From NCBI RefSeq assembly GCF_900099615.1, contig NZ_FMTE01000004.1, positions 124,001 to 188,000 on the forward strand: a stretch of 64,000 nucleotides of DNA, read 5' to 3'. The stretch is from Borreliella japonica. Lineage in GTDB: Bacteria; Spirochaetota; Spirochaetia; Borreliales; Borreliaceae. The notes beneath the pieces were generated by a model. It did not search any database. It was given only the letters and a program-made list of their open reading frames with translations, and was not told where the DNA came from. This document shows, one piece after another, positions 47,568-57,262 of this stretch. Positions within the stretch are counted from its first letter, which is position 1. Every line of letters begins with the position of its first letter. Both the position numbers and the translations under genes were made by a program.

Positions 47568-48403
47568 GTGGCAGGCATTATGTATTCAAGATTTTTGTTT
47601 CCTCTGATTGTTTCTGAATGCCCAATTAAAAGATAAGAATCATTTTTAAGATAGGAGTTGAATTTATTGGCAAGGTTATTTCTAGTTTTTTCATCAAAAT
47701 AGATCATGACGTTTCTGCAAAATATCAGGTCAAATTTCTTGCTAAATGGAAATTTTTCATCCATTAAATTTAATTTTTTAAAGTAAACCATTTTTTTTAA
47801 AATTTCTTTAACTTGAAATTTATCATCTTGAAGTTGATTTAAATATTTAGTTTTTAAATGTTTGGGCAAATTTATTATACGATCTTCAGGATAAATTCCT
47901 TCATGAGCTTCGTGTAGAACGCTAATTGAAATGTCTGTTGCTAAGATTTTGACTTTAAAATTTACTTTATTATTTTCCATGTATTCTTTTAATATCATTG
48001 CAATTGTATATGGCTCTTCACCACTTGAGCATCCGGCTGACCATATTCTAATTTCTGGGTTTTCTGATTTTAATATTTTTTCAGAGAGATTGGGCAATAT
48101 TTTATTATTTAAAAAATCAAAATGTTTAGGTTCTCTGAAAAAATAAGTGTGATTTGTTGATATTTTGTCTATTAATTTAATTAATTCAATGTTTCCATTG
48201 CTTTTTTCTAAAAAGTTGATGTATTCAGTAAAATTTTTAAAACCTTTAACTTTAAGAAGAGATGATAATCTACTTTCAATTAGCATCTTTTTTTTTTCAC
48301 TTAGATTGATTCCAAAATTGTTGTAAACTATTTTTATTAACCTTAAAAGTTCGTCCTTAGTTATATTTATATTAAGATTGAATTTGTTTTGATTCATATT
48401 CAT
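47552..48403 (-). CDS. cheR: Chemotaxis protein methyltransferase CheR
   Basis: Methylates glutamates of chemoreceptors with SAM during adaptation. The N-terminal helical domain (~10-85) is followed by the SAM-binding domain with WSAGCSSGEEPYTIAM and the catalytic-site block FDLIFCRNVMIYFD. Length (283 residues) is typical. It is a lone minus-strand gene, not in a che cluster. Its last codons are part of a bidirectional hairpin. Confidence 0.95.
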   Translation of the reverse strand: MNMNQNKFNLNINITKDELLRLIKIVYNNFGINLSEKKKMLIESRLSSLLKVKGFKNFTEYINFLEKSNGNIELIKLIDKISTNHTYFFREPKHFDFLNNKILPNLSEKILKSENPEIRIWSAGCSSGEEPYTIAMILKEYMENNKVNFKVKILATDISISVLHEAHEGIYPEDRIINLPKHLKTKYLNQLQDDKFQVKEILKKMVYFKKLNLMDEKFPFSKKFDLIFCRNVMIYFDEKTRNNLANKFNSYLKNDSYLLIGHSETIRGNKNLEYIMPATYKKN

Positions 48404-48483
48404 ATACTTTTGATTTCGTTCTCCTTTTTGATTCAGAGTGATTTGTTTTTATGCTAGAAATGTAAAAATTTCTTTTTTAGCTC

Positions 48484-48510
48484 TATAATACTTAAGCGTA
48501 TAGCTTAAGT
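48484..48510 (+). promoter_or_regulatory. Consensus -10 box followed by an inverted repeat
   Basis: TATAAT (48484-48489) is directly followed by ACTTAAGC (48490-48497), a 5-nt loop GTATA, and GCTTAAGT (48503-48510). Transcription toward the foldase gene would begin inside the repeat, making it a possible operator. The -35 (TGTAAA at 48461) is weak, as often seen where an activator helps. Confidence 0.45.
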
Positions 48511-48594
48511 TAGATATTTCAATTGCAATAATTTTTCAATTGTGATAATTTAGTAGTTAAATTATTAGTATGCTTACTTATTAAAGGTTGTTTT

Positions 48595-50097
48595 ATGCGA
48601 AAAAGAAGTAGAAAAGTCAAAAGTGATTTGGTTGTGTTTGAATCTAAAGAAAAAAAAGTTGGTATATGGGGTATTTTTGCTCTTATTTTAATTGTTTTTG
48701 GATTTATTATTGCACCTTTACTTCCAGGGATGTTTGATAATTCTCATTCATCTGGTTTAAAATTTGGTTCTTATAAAGGTCAACCTATTTACTATGAAAA
48801 AGATAGTAAGTTTGCCAAGTATGTTAATTACTATTCAAATCTTTATTCTAGGTTACAAGGGGATTCTAAGGGTATCAACATAGATTATAATGCCTGGTAT
48901 TTAGCATTTATGAAATATGTTGAGGATATTGCTTTTTTTGACCTGATAAAGAAATATAATTTTTACATTTCTAAGGAAGTGCTGAATAAAAATTTACTCA
49001 GATCTCCTGAATATTTAGACTCTAGTGGAAATTTTAGTTCTAAAAGATATAATAAAGCTTCTGATTATCAAAAAGTTAAAATTTATGATGATATGGTAGA
49101 AAATATGCTGTTTTCGAATGTTAAAGTTTTTTTAAATAGTAATTTGATATTTCCCGATTCTCTTTTTAACTCGATTAAAGATATGAGTACTGTAGAAAGG
49201 CATATTTCATATCTTGCTCTTTCTTACCAGGATTTTTCTAATAAAGAGGCAATATTTTATGCTGAGAAAAATTTAAATTTATTCAAGCGTTTGTCGCTTG
49301 CGTCTATTCGTTTTAAAAATGTAAGCGATGCTCGGAATGCTTATGATAAGCTATTAAACAAAACTCCATTTGAAGAGCTTGCTAAACTTTATTCAGATGA
49401 TATAGCTAATTTCAAAGGCGTTGTTTCTTTGGACAAGTATTATTTTGACTTAGATCTTAATGTTGAAAATAAGGAAGATCTAAATGCTATTTTTTCTTTA
49501 AAAGAAGGCGAATTTAGCAAGCCTATTAAGATTAAAAATAAAAATGAATATCAAATATACAAGGCATTTGGCAATGTTCATGATTTTGATAAAAACTCAG
49601 ATCGTGATATTAGCTCTGTTAAAAATTATATTGAAGCTTATGAACCAAATGTTATTGAAAGTTATTTGGAAAATAAGTTAAATGATTTTCTTAATGATAT
49701 TAAACTTAGCAGTTTAAGCCAAGCTCTTGAAAAATATCAATTTAGTTTAAAAGAAGAAATTGTCAATTTATCTTACAATGTTAATGTTTATCCTAGTACT
49801 TTGAAAGAGTTGGTTGAGTTTAATAATAGCAAGTCTTTTTATGACATTGTTTTTGGATTAAAAGAAAATTCTTGGTCTAAGCCTTTTGTAGCGAATAAAA
49901 AGGTTTATTTGTTTTTCCTTAACTTGGCTAAAAAAGGATCTAACGAGCTCAAAGAAGAGATCAAAAATGAAAGACTTCTTGACAATTTTAACATTGCGAA
50001 TAGCGGCTTGATTACAGATTTTTTGTTGAATAAAAAAGATTTTGTTAATAATTTTAATGAATCGTTTTTTGCTTTGCAAAGTTTTGGTCAAAATTAA
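48595..50097 (+). CDS. PpiD/SurA-like membrane-anchored foldase
   Basis: The 500-residue protein has a charged cytoplasmic start, one anchor helix (IWGIFALILIVFGFIIAPLL, ~23-44) and a large periplasmic part. Residues ~60-200 resemble the helical chaperone domain of SurA/PpiD. Residues ~235-325 resemble a parvulin domain: ASIRFKNVSDARNAYDKLL, FEELAKLYSDD and FSLKEGEFSKPIKIKNKNEY align with the family pattern. Isomerase activity is not assured. It would help fold outer-membrane proteins. It is the first gene of a plus-strand run to parC. Confidence 0.68.
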   Translation: MRKRSRKVKSDLVVFESKEKKVGIWGIFALILIVFGFIIAPLLPGMFDNSHSSGLKFGSYKGQPIYYEKDSKFAKYVNYYSNLYSRLQGDSKGINIDYNAWYLAFMKYVEDIAFFDLIKKYNFYISKEVLNKNLLRSPEYLDSSGNFSSKRYNKASDYQKVKIYDDMVENMLFSNVKVFLNSNLIFPDSLFNSIKDMSTVERHISYLALSYQDFSNKEAIFYAEKNLNLFKRLSLASIRFKNVSDARNAYDKLLNKTPFEELAKLYSDDIANFKGVVSLDKYYFDLDLNVENKEDLNAIFSLKEGEFSKPIKIKNKNEYQIYKAFGNVHDFDKNSDRDISSVKNYIEAYEPNVIESYLENKLNDFLNDIKLSSLSQALEKYQFSLKEEIVNLSYNVNVYPSTLKELVEFNNSKSFYDIVFGLKENSWSKPFVANKKVYLFFLNLAKKGSNELKEEIKNERLLDNFNIANSGLITDFLLNKKDFVNNFNESFFALQSFGQN

Positions 50098-50109
50098 GAA
50101 ACGAGTGCT

Positions 50110-51633
50110 ATGATAAAGGTTTTGGTTGTCAATGTAATTGACTTTAGTAAGGGATTAATCTGGTTTTATTCTTTTTTTTATAGATTTTTGGTTTTATTCT
50201 TTTTTTTTACGTTACTTGCTTGTTCTCAAGTGAATAAAGATTTTATTGTTTTTAACAAAGATGTGAAATCTGCTTCTGAGATCGATGATCTAAATTCTAA
50301 CGTTTTGGAAATTAACAAGATGGAAGATTTTTTTGGAGCTATTATAGATTTAAAAGGTTATAAAATTCTTGCAGTTCAGCAGGAAAATTTAAATTTAGAT
50401 GTTTATTTTGAACAAGTGGTTTTAGCTCAAAATTTTTCAAATCTTGATGCGTATTTATTTATTATTGGCTTTGATCCTAAAATTAAGGCTGGAACGATTC
50501 TTTTTAAAACCCAAATAGACATTGACCTAAAAAATTCTTACAATATGTATCTTGAGGATATTACAGGTGATTATGATTTTAATATAGTTGTTCAGGGATT
50601 TTCAAAAGATAAATCTGTTTTGTACGTTTTCCAAAAATCTATTTTAAATGATGTGTCTTCTTATAAGCCTATATTTTTTGACAAAGTTAATGGCACTGTT
50701 CTTATCAATAAGTATGCAAGATCTTCAGCTTATGAGGAAAATAGATCAAGGGAAAGTTATCCTATTTCTTTAGAAAAATATGAAAAAGTAGGGGAAGATT
50801 TAATAGTCAGCAAGATTGAAAAATATGAATATTCTCATGTTCAGGGTAAATATTATCTTTCTTCTGTTAGTGAAAAAGTTGGTAAGATTGATAATAATAT
50901 TTATAAAACTTTAAAGAATTTAAGCAAAGACGAAGTTTATAGATTTTTGCATGGAGTTTGGTATGACGTTCATGATTATAATAAAAAACAAGGCAAAGAT
51001 ATTGATGAAGTTTTATTTTTGTCTTTTGAAAGGCAATCAAGCGAGATTAATCTTTTTAGAAAAAATTCTCAAGAAGTTGCAAAGATTGAATATATTTCAA
51101 AGCCGGCTTACAATACCCTTAATGTTAGCGCTAAGTCTCTTTTTTCAGATTTGATTGTTTATAACTTTTGGATAAAAATTGTAGATAAAGAAAATGTTGA
51201 AATCAAAATTGACACTAGTACAAATTCTTATGATAATAGTGGATTTTCAGGAACATTTAAGAGATTTGATGAAAATATCTTGAATGTTGAAAAAAATGGT
51301 AATAATGTTTATTTTATTCCTAATGGAAATTATGTATATAAGGATAAAATTTATGATTTTTCTTATCCCAATTTAACTTATATTGATGAGAATAAAATTT
51401 ATTATGGCATTTTTAATATTTTCCCTTTAAAAAATAATTTTGTTCTTGAATATGAAATTGATATGGGTAGTTATAAGATTGTCGAATCTTTTTTTCTTGA
51501 ACATAACGAGAGAGTTGTTCAAAAGCAAAAATTTTCTACAATCATTCTTAATCCTATTAAAATTTTAAAAGATGATGTAAGCTTAGTTAAAGGGCAAAAA
51601 TTAAAACTTGAGCGAATAGAAAAAATAGGATAA
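50110..51633 (+). CDS. Large lipoprotein of unknown function
   Basis: The 507-residue protein has a long hydrophobic leader ending in LLACS, a lipobox with the cysteine near residue 38; a later start within the leader is possible. The rest looks beta-rich and has no domain I recognise (for example [19 protein letters not shown] near the C-terminal third). It is 12 bp after the foldase gene and 8 bp before plsC. Spirochaete lipoproteins of this size can face the periplasm or the surface; the sequence does not tell which. Confidence 0.75.
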   Translation: MIKVLVVNVIDFSKGLIWFYSFFYRFLVLFFFFTLLACSQVNKDFIVFNKDVKSASEIDDLNSNVLEINKMEDFFGAIIDLKGYKILAVQQENLNLDVYFEQVVLAQNFSNLDAYLFIIGFDPKIKAGTILFKTQIDIDLKNSYNMYLEDITGDYDFNIVVQGFSKDKSVLYVFQKSILNDVSSYKPIFFDKVNGTVLINKYARSSAYEENRSRESYPISLEKYEKVGEDLIVSKIEKYEYSHVQGKYYLSSVSEKVGKIDNNIYKTLKNLSKDEVYRFLHGVWYDVHDYNKKQGKDIDEVLFLSFERQSSEINLFRKNSQEVAKIEYISKPAYNTLNVSAKSLFSDLIVYNFWIKIVDKENVEIKIDTSTNSYDNSGFSGTFKRFDENILNVEKNGNNVYFIPNGNYVYKDKIYDFSYPNLTYIDENKIYYGIFNIFPLKNNFVLEYEIDMGSYKIVESFFLEHNERVVQKQKFSTIILNPIKILKDDVSLVKGQKLKLERIEKIG

Positions 51634-51641
51634 TAGTTTTT

Positions 51642-52382
51642 ATGAAAATATTGAGAAGTATTATAACTTATTTTAATGTTTTATTGTTCTTTTTGATTTT
51701 TATTTTTTTTTTATTTCCTTTTTACTTGGTTTTTAAAATTTTTTCACTTGAGCGTTATATTATTAAATTTAGTTTTCTTATGATTCGAGCTTGCATTAAA
51801 GTTGGTTTGTGGATTGCTGGAATTAAAATTATTGTTACAGGTACTGAGAATATTCCCCAAAAGGGGAATGTAATAATAATGGGAAATCATATTGCGGCTA
51901 TGGATCCTTTAATTTTTATTTATACTTTTGTTAATCCATTTGTAATATTGGCAAAACATTCTTTGCGTAGGGTTCCTTTTGTGAATTTTGTTTTAATTGT
52001 TATGGGTGCTATTTTTGTTAATAGAAAGAGTATAAGATCTGCTGCTGAGGCTGAAGTTAAGGCAATAAAGGTTATGAGAGAGGGTAGATCTATTGGAATT
52101 TTCCCTGAAGGTACTAGAAATAGGGGGGGGGATACTAAGGTTTTTAAAAAAGGTGCAATTAAGATGGCATTAAAGACAGGAACATCTATTCTTCCTGTTA
52201 CTCTTTATAATACTAATAATTTTTTCATTAAAAATGTTATTTTTAATTCTGGACTGTCTGTTTATATTCATGTCCATCCTTTGATAGATATTTTAAAATT
52301 AAGTGAATATGAAAAAGAAAATCTTGCTAGTATTATCAGAGATCAAATAGTTAAAAAGCTTGAAACTATTAAAAACTATTAA
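51642..52382 (+). CDS. plsC: 1-acyl-sn-glycerol-3-phosphate acyltransferase
   Basis: Transfers an acyl chain to lysophosphatidic acid to make phosphatidic acid, the precursor of membrane lipids. Two N-terminal hydrophobic helices are followed by the catalytic H-x4-D motif (GNHIAAMDPL) and the glycerol-phosphate motif FPEGTRNRGG. Length (246 residues) is usual. Nine consecutive G bases occur inside that second motif at 52123-52131. Confidence 0.95.
   Translation: MKILRSIITYFNVLLFFLIFIFFLFPFYLVFKIFSLERYIIKFSFLMIRACIKVGLWIAGIKIIVTGTENIPQKGNVIIMGNHIAAMDPLIFIYTFVNPFVILAKHSLRRVPFVNFVLIVMGAIFVNRKSIRSAAEAEVKAIKVMREGRSIGIFPEGTRNRGGDTKVFKKGAIKMALKTGTSILPVTLYNTNNFFIKNVIFNSGLSVYIHVHPLIDILKLSEYEKENLASIIRDQIVKKLETIKNY
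52123..52131 (+). repeat. G9 homopolymer inside plsC
   Basis: Nine G bases, read AGG GGG GGG G, encode Arg-Gly-Gly right after the conserved FPEGTR motif. Length change by one base would shift the frame. Confidence 0.9.
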
Positions 52383-52429
52383 AATTTAATTTATAAAGTT
52401 TAATTTATAAATATAAAGCAAGGATTTAG

Positions 52430-54235
52430 ATGAAGACTCAAAATTATGACGAAAGTAAAATAATCACCCTATCTTCTCTTGAACACATTAGATTAAGATC
52501 TGGTATGTATATTGGTCGTTTAGGAGATGGTTCTAATATTGATGATGGTATTTATATTTTAATTAAAGAGATAATAGATAATTCAATTGATGAGTTTATT
52601 ATGGGTTACGGAAATGAAATTCTTATAAAGAAAGAAAATAATCTTATTACTATTAGGGATTATGGAAGAGGGATCCCTCTTGGAAAAGTTATTGAGAGTG
52701 TTTCAGTTATTAATACTGGAGCGAAGTATAATGATGATATTTTTCAATTTTCCGTAGGGCTTAATGGGGTTGGAACTAAGGTGGTTAATGCCTTAAGTTC
52801 AAAATTTCTAGTAAGATCAACAAGAAATGGCAAATCTTTTGAGGCTTTATTTTCTAAAGGAAACTTATTGGAATCTAGAGAAATGAAATCTTCTGATAAA
52901 GACGGCACTTATGTTGAGTTTTTGGCAGATTCAGAGATATTCGGAAAATATTCTTACAGTGAAGATTTTCTAAAGAGAAGATTTTTCCATTATGTTTGTT
53001 TGAATAAAGGACTTATAATAAACTATAATAATCAAATTTTTGAATCCAAAAATGGTCTTTTAGATTTTTTGAATTCAGAAATTAAAAGTGATGATTTGCT
53101 TTATGATATTGTTTACTATTCTAGTAAGACCTTAGAATTTGCTTTTTCTCATACAAATAATTATGGAGAGACTTATTTTTCATTTGTTAATGGGCAATAT
53201 ACTAACGATGGGGGTACTCATCAGACTGGTTTTAGAGAAGGCTTTGTAAGAGCTATTAACGATTTTCTTAAAAAAACATATTCGTCAACAGATGTTAGAG
53301 AAGGGCTTGTTGCAACTCTTTCTGTTAAAATTAAAGACCCAATATTTGAAAGCCAAACTAAGAATAAGCTTGGAAATATTGAAACTAGAGGCAATGTTGC
53401 AAGGGAAGTGCAAAAGATAATTTCTGAGATTTTGTATAAAGATAAAATACTTGCAAAATTGATTGAGGAAAAGGTAGTTGACAATGAGCGACTTAGAAAA
53501 GAATTAAGTAGTGTAAGAAAAGAAGCAAGAGAGAGAGCAAAAAAAATATCTTTTAAAATTCCTAAACTTAAGGATTGTAAATTTCATTTTAATGGTAACA
53601 GTAAGCAATCAGAACAAACCATGATATTCTTAACAGAAGGGGACTCTGCAACAGGTTCAATGGTGTCTTGTAGAGATGTTTATACTCAGGCTATATTTTC
53701 TCTTAGAGGAAAACCTCAAAATATGTTTGAAAAAAATAAATCTGAAATATATAAAAATGAAGAGCTTTATAATATGATGGTGGCTCTTGGTATTGAAGAA
53801 TCAATTGAAAATTTGAGGTATAATAAGGTTGTAATAGCAACCGATGCAGATTTTGATGGATTTCATATTAGAAATTTGTTGTTAACCTTTTTCTTGACTT
53901 TTTTTGAAGATTTAATTTTAAATGGACATATGTATATTTTAGAAACCCCTCTTTTTAGGGTTAGAAACAAAAAAATCACAATTTATTGTTATTCTGAGGA
54001 AGAAAAGCAAAAAGCTATTCTTCAGCTTAAAGGTAGGGGGGGGTGTGAAGTAACAAGGTTTAAAGGCCTTGGTGAAATTTCTCCAAATGAATTTAAAGGT
54101 TTTATTGATATTAATAGTATTAAACTTACAAAAGTGGATCTTTTTAATATTAAAGAAATAAAAGAGAAATTGGGTTTTTATATGGGGCAAAATACTCCTG
54201 AGAGGCGGAATTTTATTATGGAGAATTTGATTTAA
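52430..54235 (+). CDS. parE: DNA topoisomerase IV subunit B
   Basis: The ATPase subunit of topoisomerase IV, which unlinks daughter chromosomes. The GHKL ATPase motifs are EIIDNSIDEF, DYGRGIPLG and GLNGVGTKVVNALS. The transducer loop is QTKNKLGN. The TOPRIM metal sites are LTEGDSATGS and ATDADFDGFHI. The C-terminus ends with the usual FKGLGEISPNEF. Length (601 residues) is in the ParE range. Its stop overlaps the parC start by one base (TAATG). AAGGA at 52418 is the ribosome site. Confidence 0.95.
   Translation: MKTQNYDESKIITLSSLEHIRLRSGMYIGRLGDGSNIDDGIYILIKEIIDNSIDEFIMGYGNEILIKKENNLITIRDYGRGIPLGKVIESVSVINTGAKYNDDIFQFSVGLNGVGTKVVNALSSKFLVRSTRNGKSFEALFSKGNLLESREMKSSDKDGTYVEFLADSEIFGKYSYSEDFLKRRFFHYVCLNKGLIINYNNQIFESKNGLLDFLNSEIKSDDLLYDIVYYSSKTLEFAFSHTNNYGETYFSFVNGQYTNDGGTHQTGFREGFVRAINDFLKKTYSSTDVREGLVATLSVKIKDPIFESQTKNKLGNIETRGNVAREVQKIISEILYKDKILAKLIEEKVVDNERLRKELSSVRKEARERAKKISFKIPKLKDCKFHFNGNSKQSEQTMIFLTEGDSATGSMVSCRDVYTQAIFSLRGKPQNMFEKNKSEIYKNEELYNMMVALGIEESIENLRYNKVVIATDADFDGFHIRNLLLTFFLTFFEDLILNGHMYILETPLFRVRNKKITIYCYSEEEKQKAILQLKGRGGCEVTRFKGLGEISPNEFKGFIDINSIKLTKVDLFNIKEIKEKLGFYMGQNTPERRNFIMENLI
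54036..54043 (+). repeat. G8 homopolymer inside parE
   Basis: Eight G bases encode part of Arg-Gly-Gly-Cys just before the FKGLGEISPNEF motif. A one-base slip would truncate the protein close to its C-terminus. Confidence 0.9.
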
Positions 54236-56115
54236 TGGATATTAGAACCGTACTTAAAGATAATTTTTTGCAATATTCATCTTATGTTATTAAAGATCGT
54301 GCTATTGCTAGTGTTGTTGATGGATTTAAACCAGTTCAAAGAAGAATTATACATTCTCTTTTTGAAATGCATGATGGTAATTTTCATAAAGTTGCAAATG
54401 TTGTTGGTAATACAATGAAATACCATCCCCACGGTGATACATCAATTTATGAGGCTCTTGTTAATATTGCTAACAAGGATCTATTTATTGAAAAGCAGGG
54501 TAATTTTGGTAATTTGTTCACGGGTGATCCCGCTTCTGCTTCTAGATATATTGAATGCAGATTAACACCTTTAGCTTTTGATGTTCTTTACAGCAAAGAG
54601 ATAACAGTTTATGAATCTTCTTATGATGGAAGAAATAATGAACCTTTGCTTTATCCTGCAAAAATTCCTGTTATTTTGATTCAGGGAAGTGAGGGAATTG
54701 CTGTTGGAATGGCAGCCAAAATATTGCCTCACAATTTTAATGAGATTTTAAATGCAGTAAAGAGTGAACTTCTTGGAGAGACTTACGATATTTATCCCGA
54801 TTTTCCAACAGGAGGAATAGTTGATGTTAATGAATATGCTGATGGTAATGGTAAAGTTTTAGTTAGGGCTAAAATTGAAACTATAGATGAAAAAACAATT
54901 GTAATAAGAGAATTACCTTTTGGTGAGACCACTGAAAGTTTGATATCTTCGATTGAGAAAGCTATTAGAAAAAATTATATTAAAGTTTCAAGCATTAATG
55001 ATTTTACTGCCGAGAATGTAGCTATAGAACTATCTTTGCCCAGGGGTGTTTATGCAAGTGAAGTGATTGAGAAGTTGTATCATTATACAAATTGCCAGAT
55101 ATCAATTTCTGTTAATTTATTATTACTTAGTGAGCGATATCCCGTTGTTTATACTATTAGAGATCTTATTAAGTTTCATGCAGCCCATCTTCAAAAAATT
55201 TTAAAAATGGAACTTGAGTTGCAAAAAAGCAAGATTCTTGAAAAAATATTTTATAAAACGCTAGAACAAATTTTTATTGAAAAAAAGATTTATAAACTTC
55301 TTGAAACAATTTCTAAAGAAGAAAATATTGTAAGTATAATATTGTCAGAGGTTTTAAGGTACAAAGAATCTTTTTCAAGAGAAGTTTTAAAAGAAGATAT
55401 TGAAAATTTGCTTAAGATTCCAATTAGAAAAATAAGTCTTTTTGATATTGATAAAAATTCCAAGGATATTAAAATCTTAAATAAAGAGTTAAAGAGTGTA
55501 AATAGCAGTATTTCTTCAATAAGAGGATATTCAATAAACTTTATTGATTTATTGCTTTCAAAGTATTCTAAGGATCATCAAAGGAAGACTGAAATTTCTT
55601 TAATCAAATCAAAGAATGTAAAAGAAATAGCCACAAAGAATATGAAAGTATATTTAAACTTGGCAGAAGGTTTTGTAGGAACTAGTCTTTTTGATGGTGA
55701 ATTTATTGGAAATGCTAGTTATTATGATAAAATATTGGTTTTTAGGGAAAATAGTTATGTTCTCAAAAATATTGAAGACAAGGTGTTTATAGATAAAAAG
55801 AATATATGTGTTTTAGTTTATGATATAAATAATTCAAAAGAACAAATATTTTCATTAATTTATCTTAATAAACTTGACAATTTTTATTATGTTAAAAGAT
55901 TTAAAATAGATAAATTTATTACAGATAAAGTTTATGAATTTTTGGGAAAAAATGATGAATTTGTCGATTTTTCATTGAGCCCCAAATTTGTAGAATTTTT
56001 GACAAATAAAGATATTGTTAAAAGAATTGAAATTGCTAATTTTATGGTCAAATCAAGAAGCTCTATTGGGAAGCGAATTCCAAGTAACAATTTGAAAAAA
56101 GTTAAATTCAAATAG
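54235..56115 (+). CDS. parC: DNA topoisomerase IV subunit A
   Basis: The DNA-cleaving subunit of topoisomerase IV. YHPHGDTSIYEAL and the active-site tyrosine in SASRYIECRL are present, as is the winged-helix region VVDGFKPVQRRI. At 626 residues it is shorter than most ParC proteins (~750-800); the C-terminal beta-pinwheel after ~470 appears reduced to a few blades. The start ATG overlaps the parE stop by one base. It ends a plus-strand run that begins with the foldase. Confidence 0.95.
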   Translation: MDIRTVLKDNFLQYSSYVIKDRAIASVVDGFKPVQRRIIHSLFEMHDGNFHKVANVVGNTMKYHPHGDTSIYEALVNIANKDLFIEKQGNFGNLFTGDPASASRYIECRLTPLAFDVLYSKEITVYESSYDGRNNEPLLYPAKIPVILIQGSEGIAVGMAAKILPHNFNEILNAVKSELLGETYDIYPDFPTGGIVDVNEYADGNGKVLVRAKIETIDEKTIVIRELPFGETTESLISSIEKAIRKNYIKVSSINDFTAENVAIELSLPRGVYASEVIEKLYHYTNCQISISVNLLLLSERYPVVYTIRDLIKFHAAHLQKILKMELELQKSKILEKIFYKTLEQIFIEKKIYKLLETISKEENIVSIILSEVLRYKESFSREVLKEDIENLLKIPIRKISLFDIDKNSKDIKILNKELKSVNSSISSIRGYSINFIDLLLSKYSKDHQRKTEISLIKSKNVKEIATKNMKVYLNLAEGFVGTSLFDGEFIGNASYYDKILVFRENSYVLKNIEDKVFIDKKNICVLVYDINNSKEQIFSLIYLNKLDNFYYVKRFKIDKFITDKVYEFLGKNDEFVDFSLSPKFVEFLTNKDIVKRIEIANFMVKSRSSIGKRIPSNNLKKVKFK

Positions 56116-56181
56116 TTTAAAAACCTTTTTTAAATTCCATTAATATGGTACCATGATATCAGTTTTAATAAAGGGGTTTTT

Positions 56182-56718
56182 ATGAATAAATCTTTAATTT
56201 TTATTTTGGTAGCTTTTTGTGTTTTTTCCAGCTTTGCTCAAGCTTCTGATTCTAAAAGCACTTTTAATCTGGGAGCAGGAGAAAAACTTTTGGCTTATGA
56301 AACTAGCAAAAAAGATCCTATTGTACCATTTTTATTGAACCTTTTTTTAGGGTTTGGGATAGGTTCTTTTGCTCAAGGCGATATTCTTGGGGGTTCTCTT
56401 ATTCTTGGATTTGATGCGGTTGGTATAGGTCTTATACTTGCAGGAGCTTATTTAGATATCAAAACTTTTGATGATAGTGCCAAAAAAGTTCCTTTTAAAT
56501 GGACTTGGGGCAAGGGAATGATGTTGGTAGGTGCGGTTACTATGGCAGCGACAAGATTGACAGAAATTATTCTTCCATTTGCATTTGCCAATAGCTATAA
56601 TAGGAAACTAAAAAATAGCCTTAATATAGCTTTGGGAGGATTTGAGCCTAGTTTTGATATCAATACGGGTCAAGCCAGTGCTCTTGGTTTTGAATTGTCT
56701 TTCAAAAAGAGTTATTAA
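56182..56718 (+). CDS. p13: Outer-membrane channel protein P13
   Basis: P13 is a Borrelia-specific, mostly alpha-helical integral outer-membrane protein reported to form channels. A signal peptide ends around FSSFAQA. The mature protein shows hydrophobic helices (VPFLLNLFLGFGIGSFAQGD, LILGFDAVGIGLILAGAYL, GKGMMLVGAVTMAATRL). In B. burgdorferi the C-terminus is removed by the CtpA protease and the N-terminus is blocked; the tail after ~150 here would be the removed part. AAGGGG 6 nt before the ATG is a good ribosome site. A hairpin terminator follows. Confidence 0.92.
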   Translation: MNKSLIFILVAFCVFSSFAQASDSKSTFNLGAGEKLLAYETSKKDPIVPFLLNLFLGFGIGSFAQGDILGGSLILGFDAVGIGLILAGAYLDIKTFDDSAKKVPFKWTWGKGMMLVGAVTMAATRLTEIILPFAFANSYNRKLKNSLNIALGGFEPSFDINTGQASALGFELSFKKSY

Positions 56719-56734
56719 TTTTATTTATTATGAA

Positions 56735-56771
56735 AATGGGTAATTACAATTTTGTATTGTGATTACCCATT
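56735..56771. terminator. Hairpin between p13 and smpB
   Basis: AATGGGTAATTACAAT (56735-56750), loop TTTGT, and ATTGTGATTACCCATT (56756-56771) pair over 16 bp with one G-T wobble. It lies between convergent p13 and smpB, so it may end both transcripts. Confidence 0.75.
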
Positions 56772-56798
56772 GGAATTTAAAATTAGAGCTTTTATTTA

Positions 56799-57251
56799 TT
56801 ATTTATATTTTATTTCCCTACTAAGGTCTTTTTTTATACTTTTTTGTTTTAGTATTTCTCTTTTATCATACAATTTTTTTCCTTTACATATTCCAACTTC
56901 TACTTTAATTATCGATTTTTTCAAATAAAAACTAATAGGAATTAAAGTGTATCCCTCTTTTTCTCTAAATTTTTTTAGTCTTTGTAATTCCTTTTTTTTG
57001 ATTAGGAGCTTTCTAGGTCTTAATTCATCATGATTGAAGATATTTCCTTCTTTATATTTTGATACGTGCAAGTTTTCAAGCCACAATTCTTCTTTTTTTA
57101 TACTCGCAAAACTATTGTTAAATGATAATTTTTTTGCCTTTATTGATTTTACTTCAGTTCCTTTTAGTACTATTCCACAACTTATTTTATCTTCAATAAA
57201 GTAATTGAATTTTGCCTTTTTGTTTTCAAGAAACAAAGTATTTGTGTCCAA
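56799..57251 (-). CDS. smpB: SmpB, tmRNA-binding protein
   Basis: SmpB brings tmRNA to stalled ribosomes. The OB-fold core is clear: ENKKAKFNYFIEDKISCGIV, LKGTEVKSIKAKKLSFNNSF, RPRKLLIKKKEL, then GICKGKKLYDKR followed by the basic tail. At 150 residues it is complete. It is translated 11 bp after the PEGA-SUMF1 gene and probably shares that promoter. The ssrA RNA is 15 kb away in the same window. Confidence 0.96.
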   Translation of the reverse strand: MDTNTLFLENKKAKFNYFIEDKISCGIVLKGTEVKSIKAKKLSFNNSFASIKKEELWLENLHVSKYKEGNIFNHDELRPRKLLIKKKELQRLKKFREKEGYTLIPISFYLKKSIIKVEVGICKGKKLYDKREILKQKSIKKDLSREIKYK

Positions 57252-57262
57252 ATCTATCCCTT

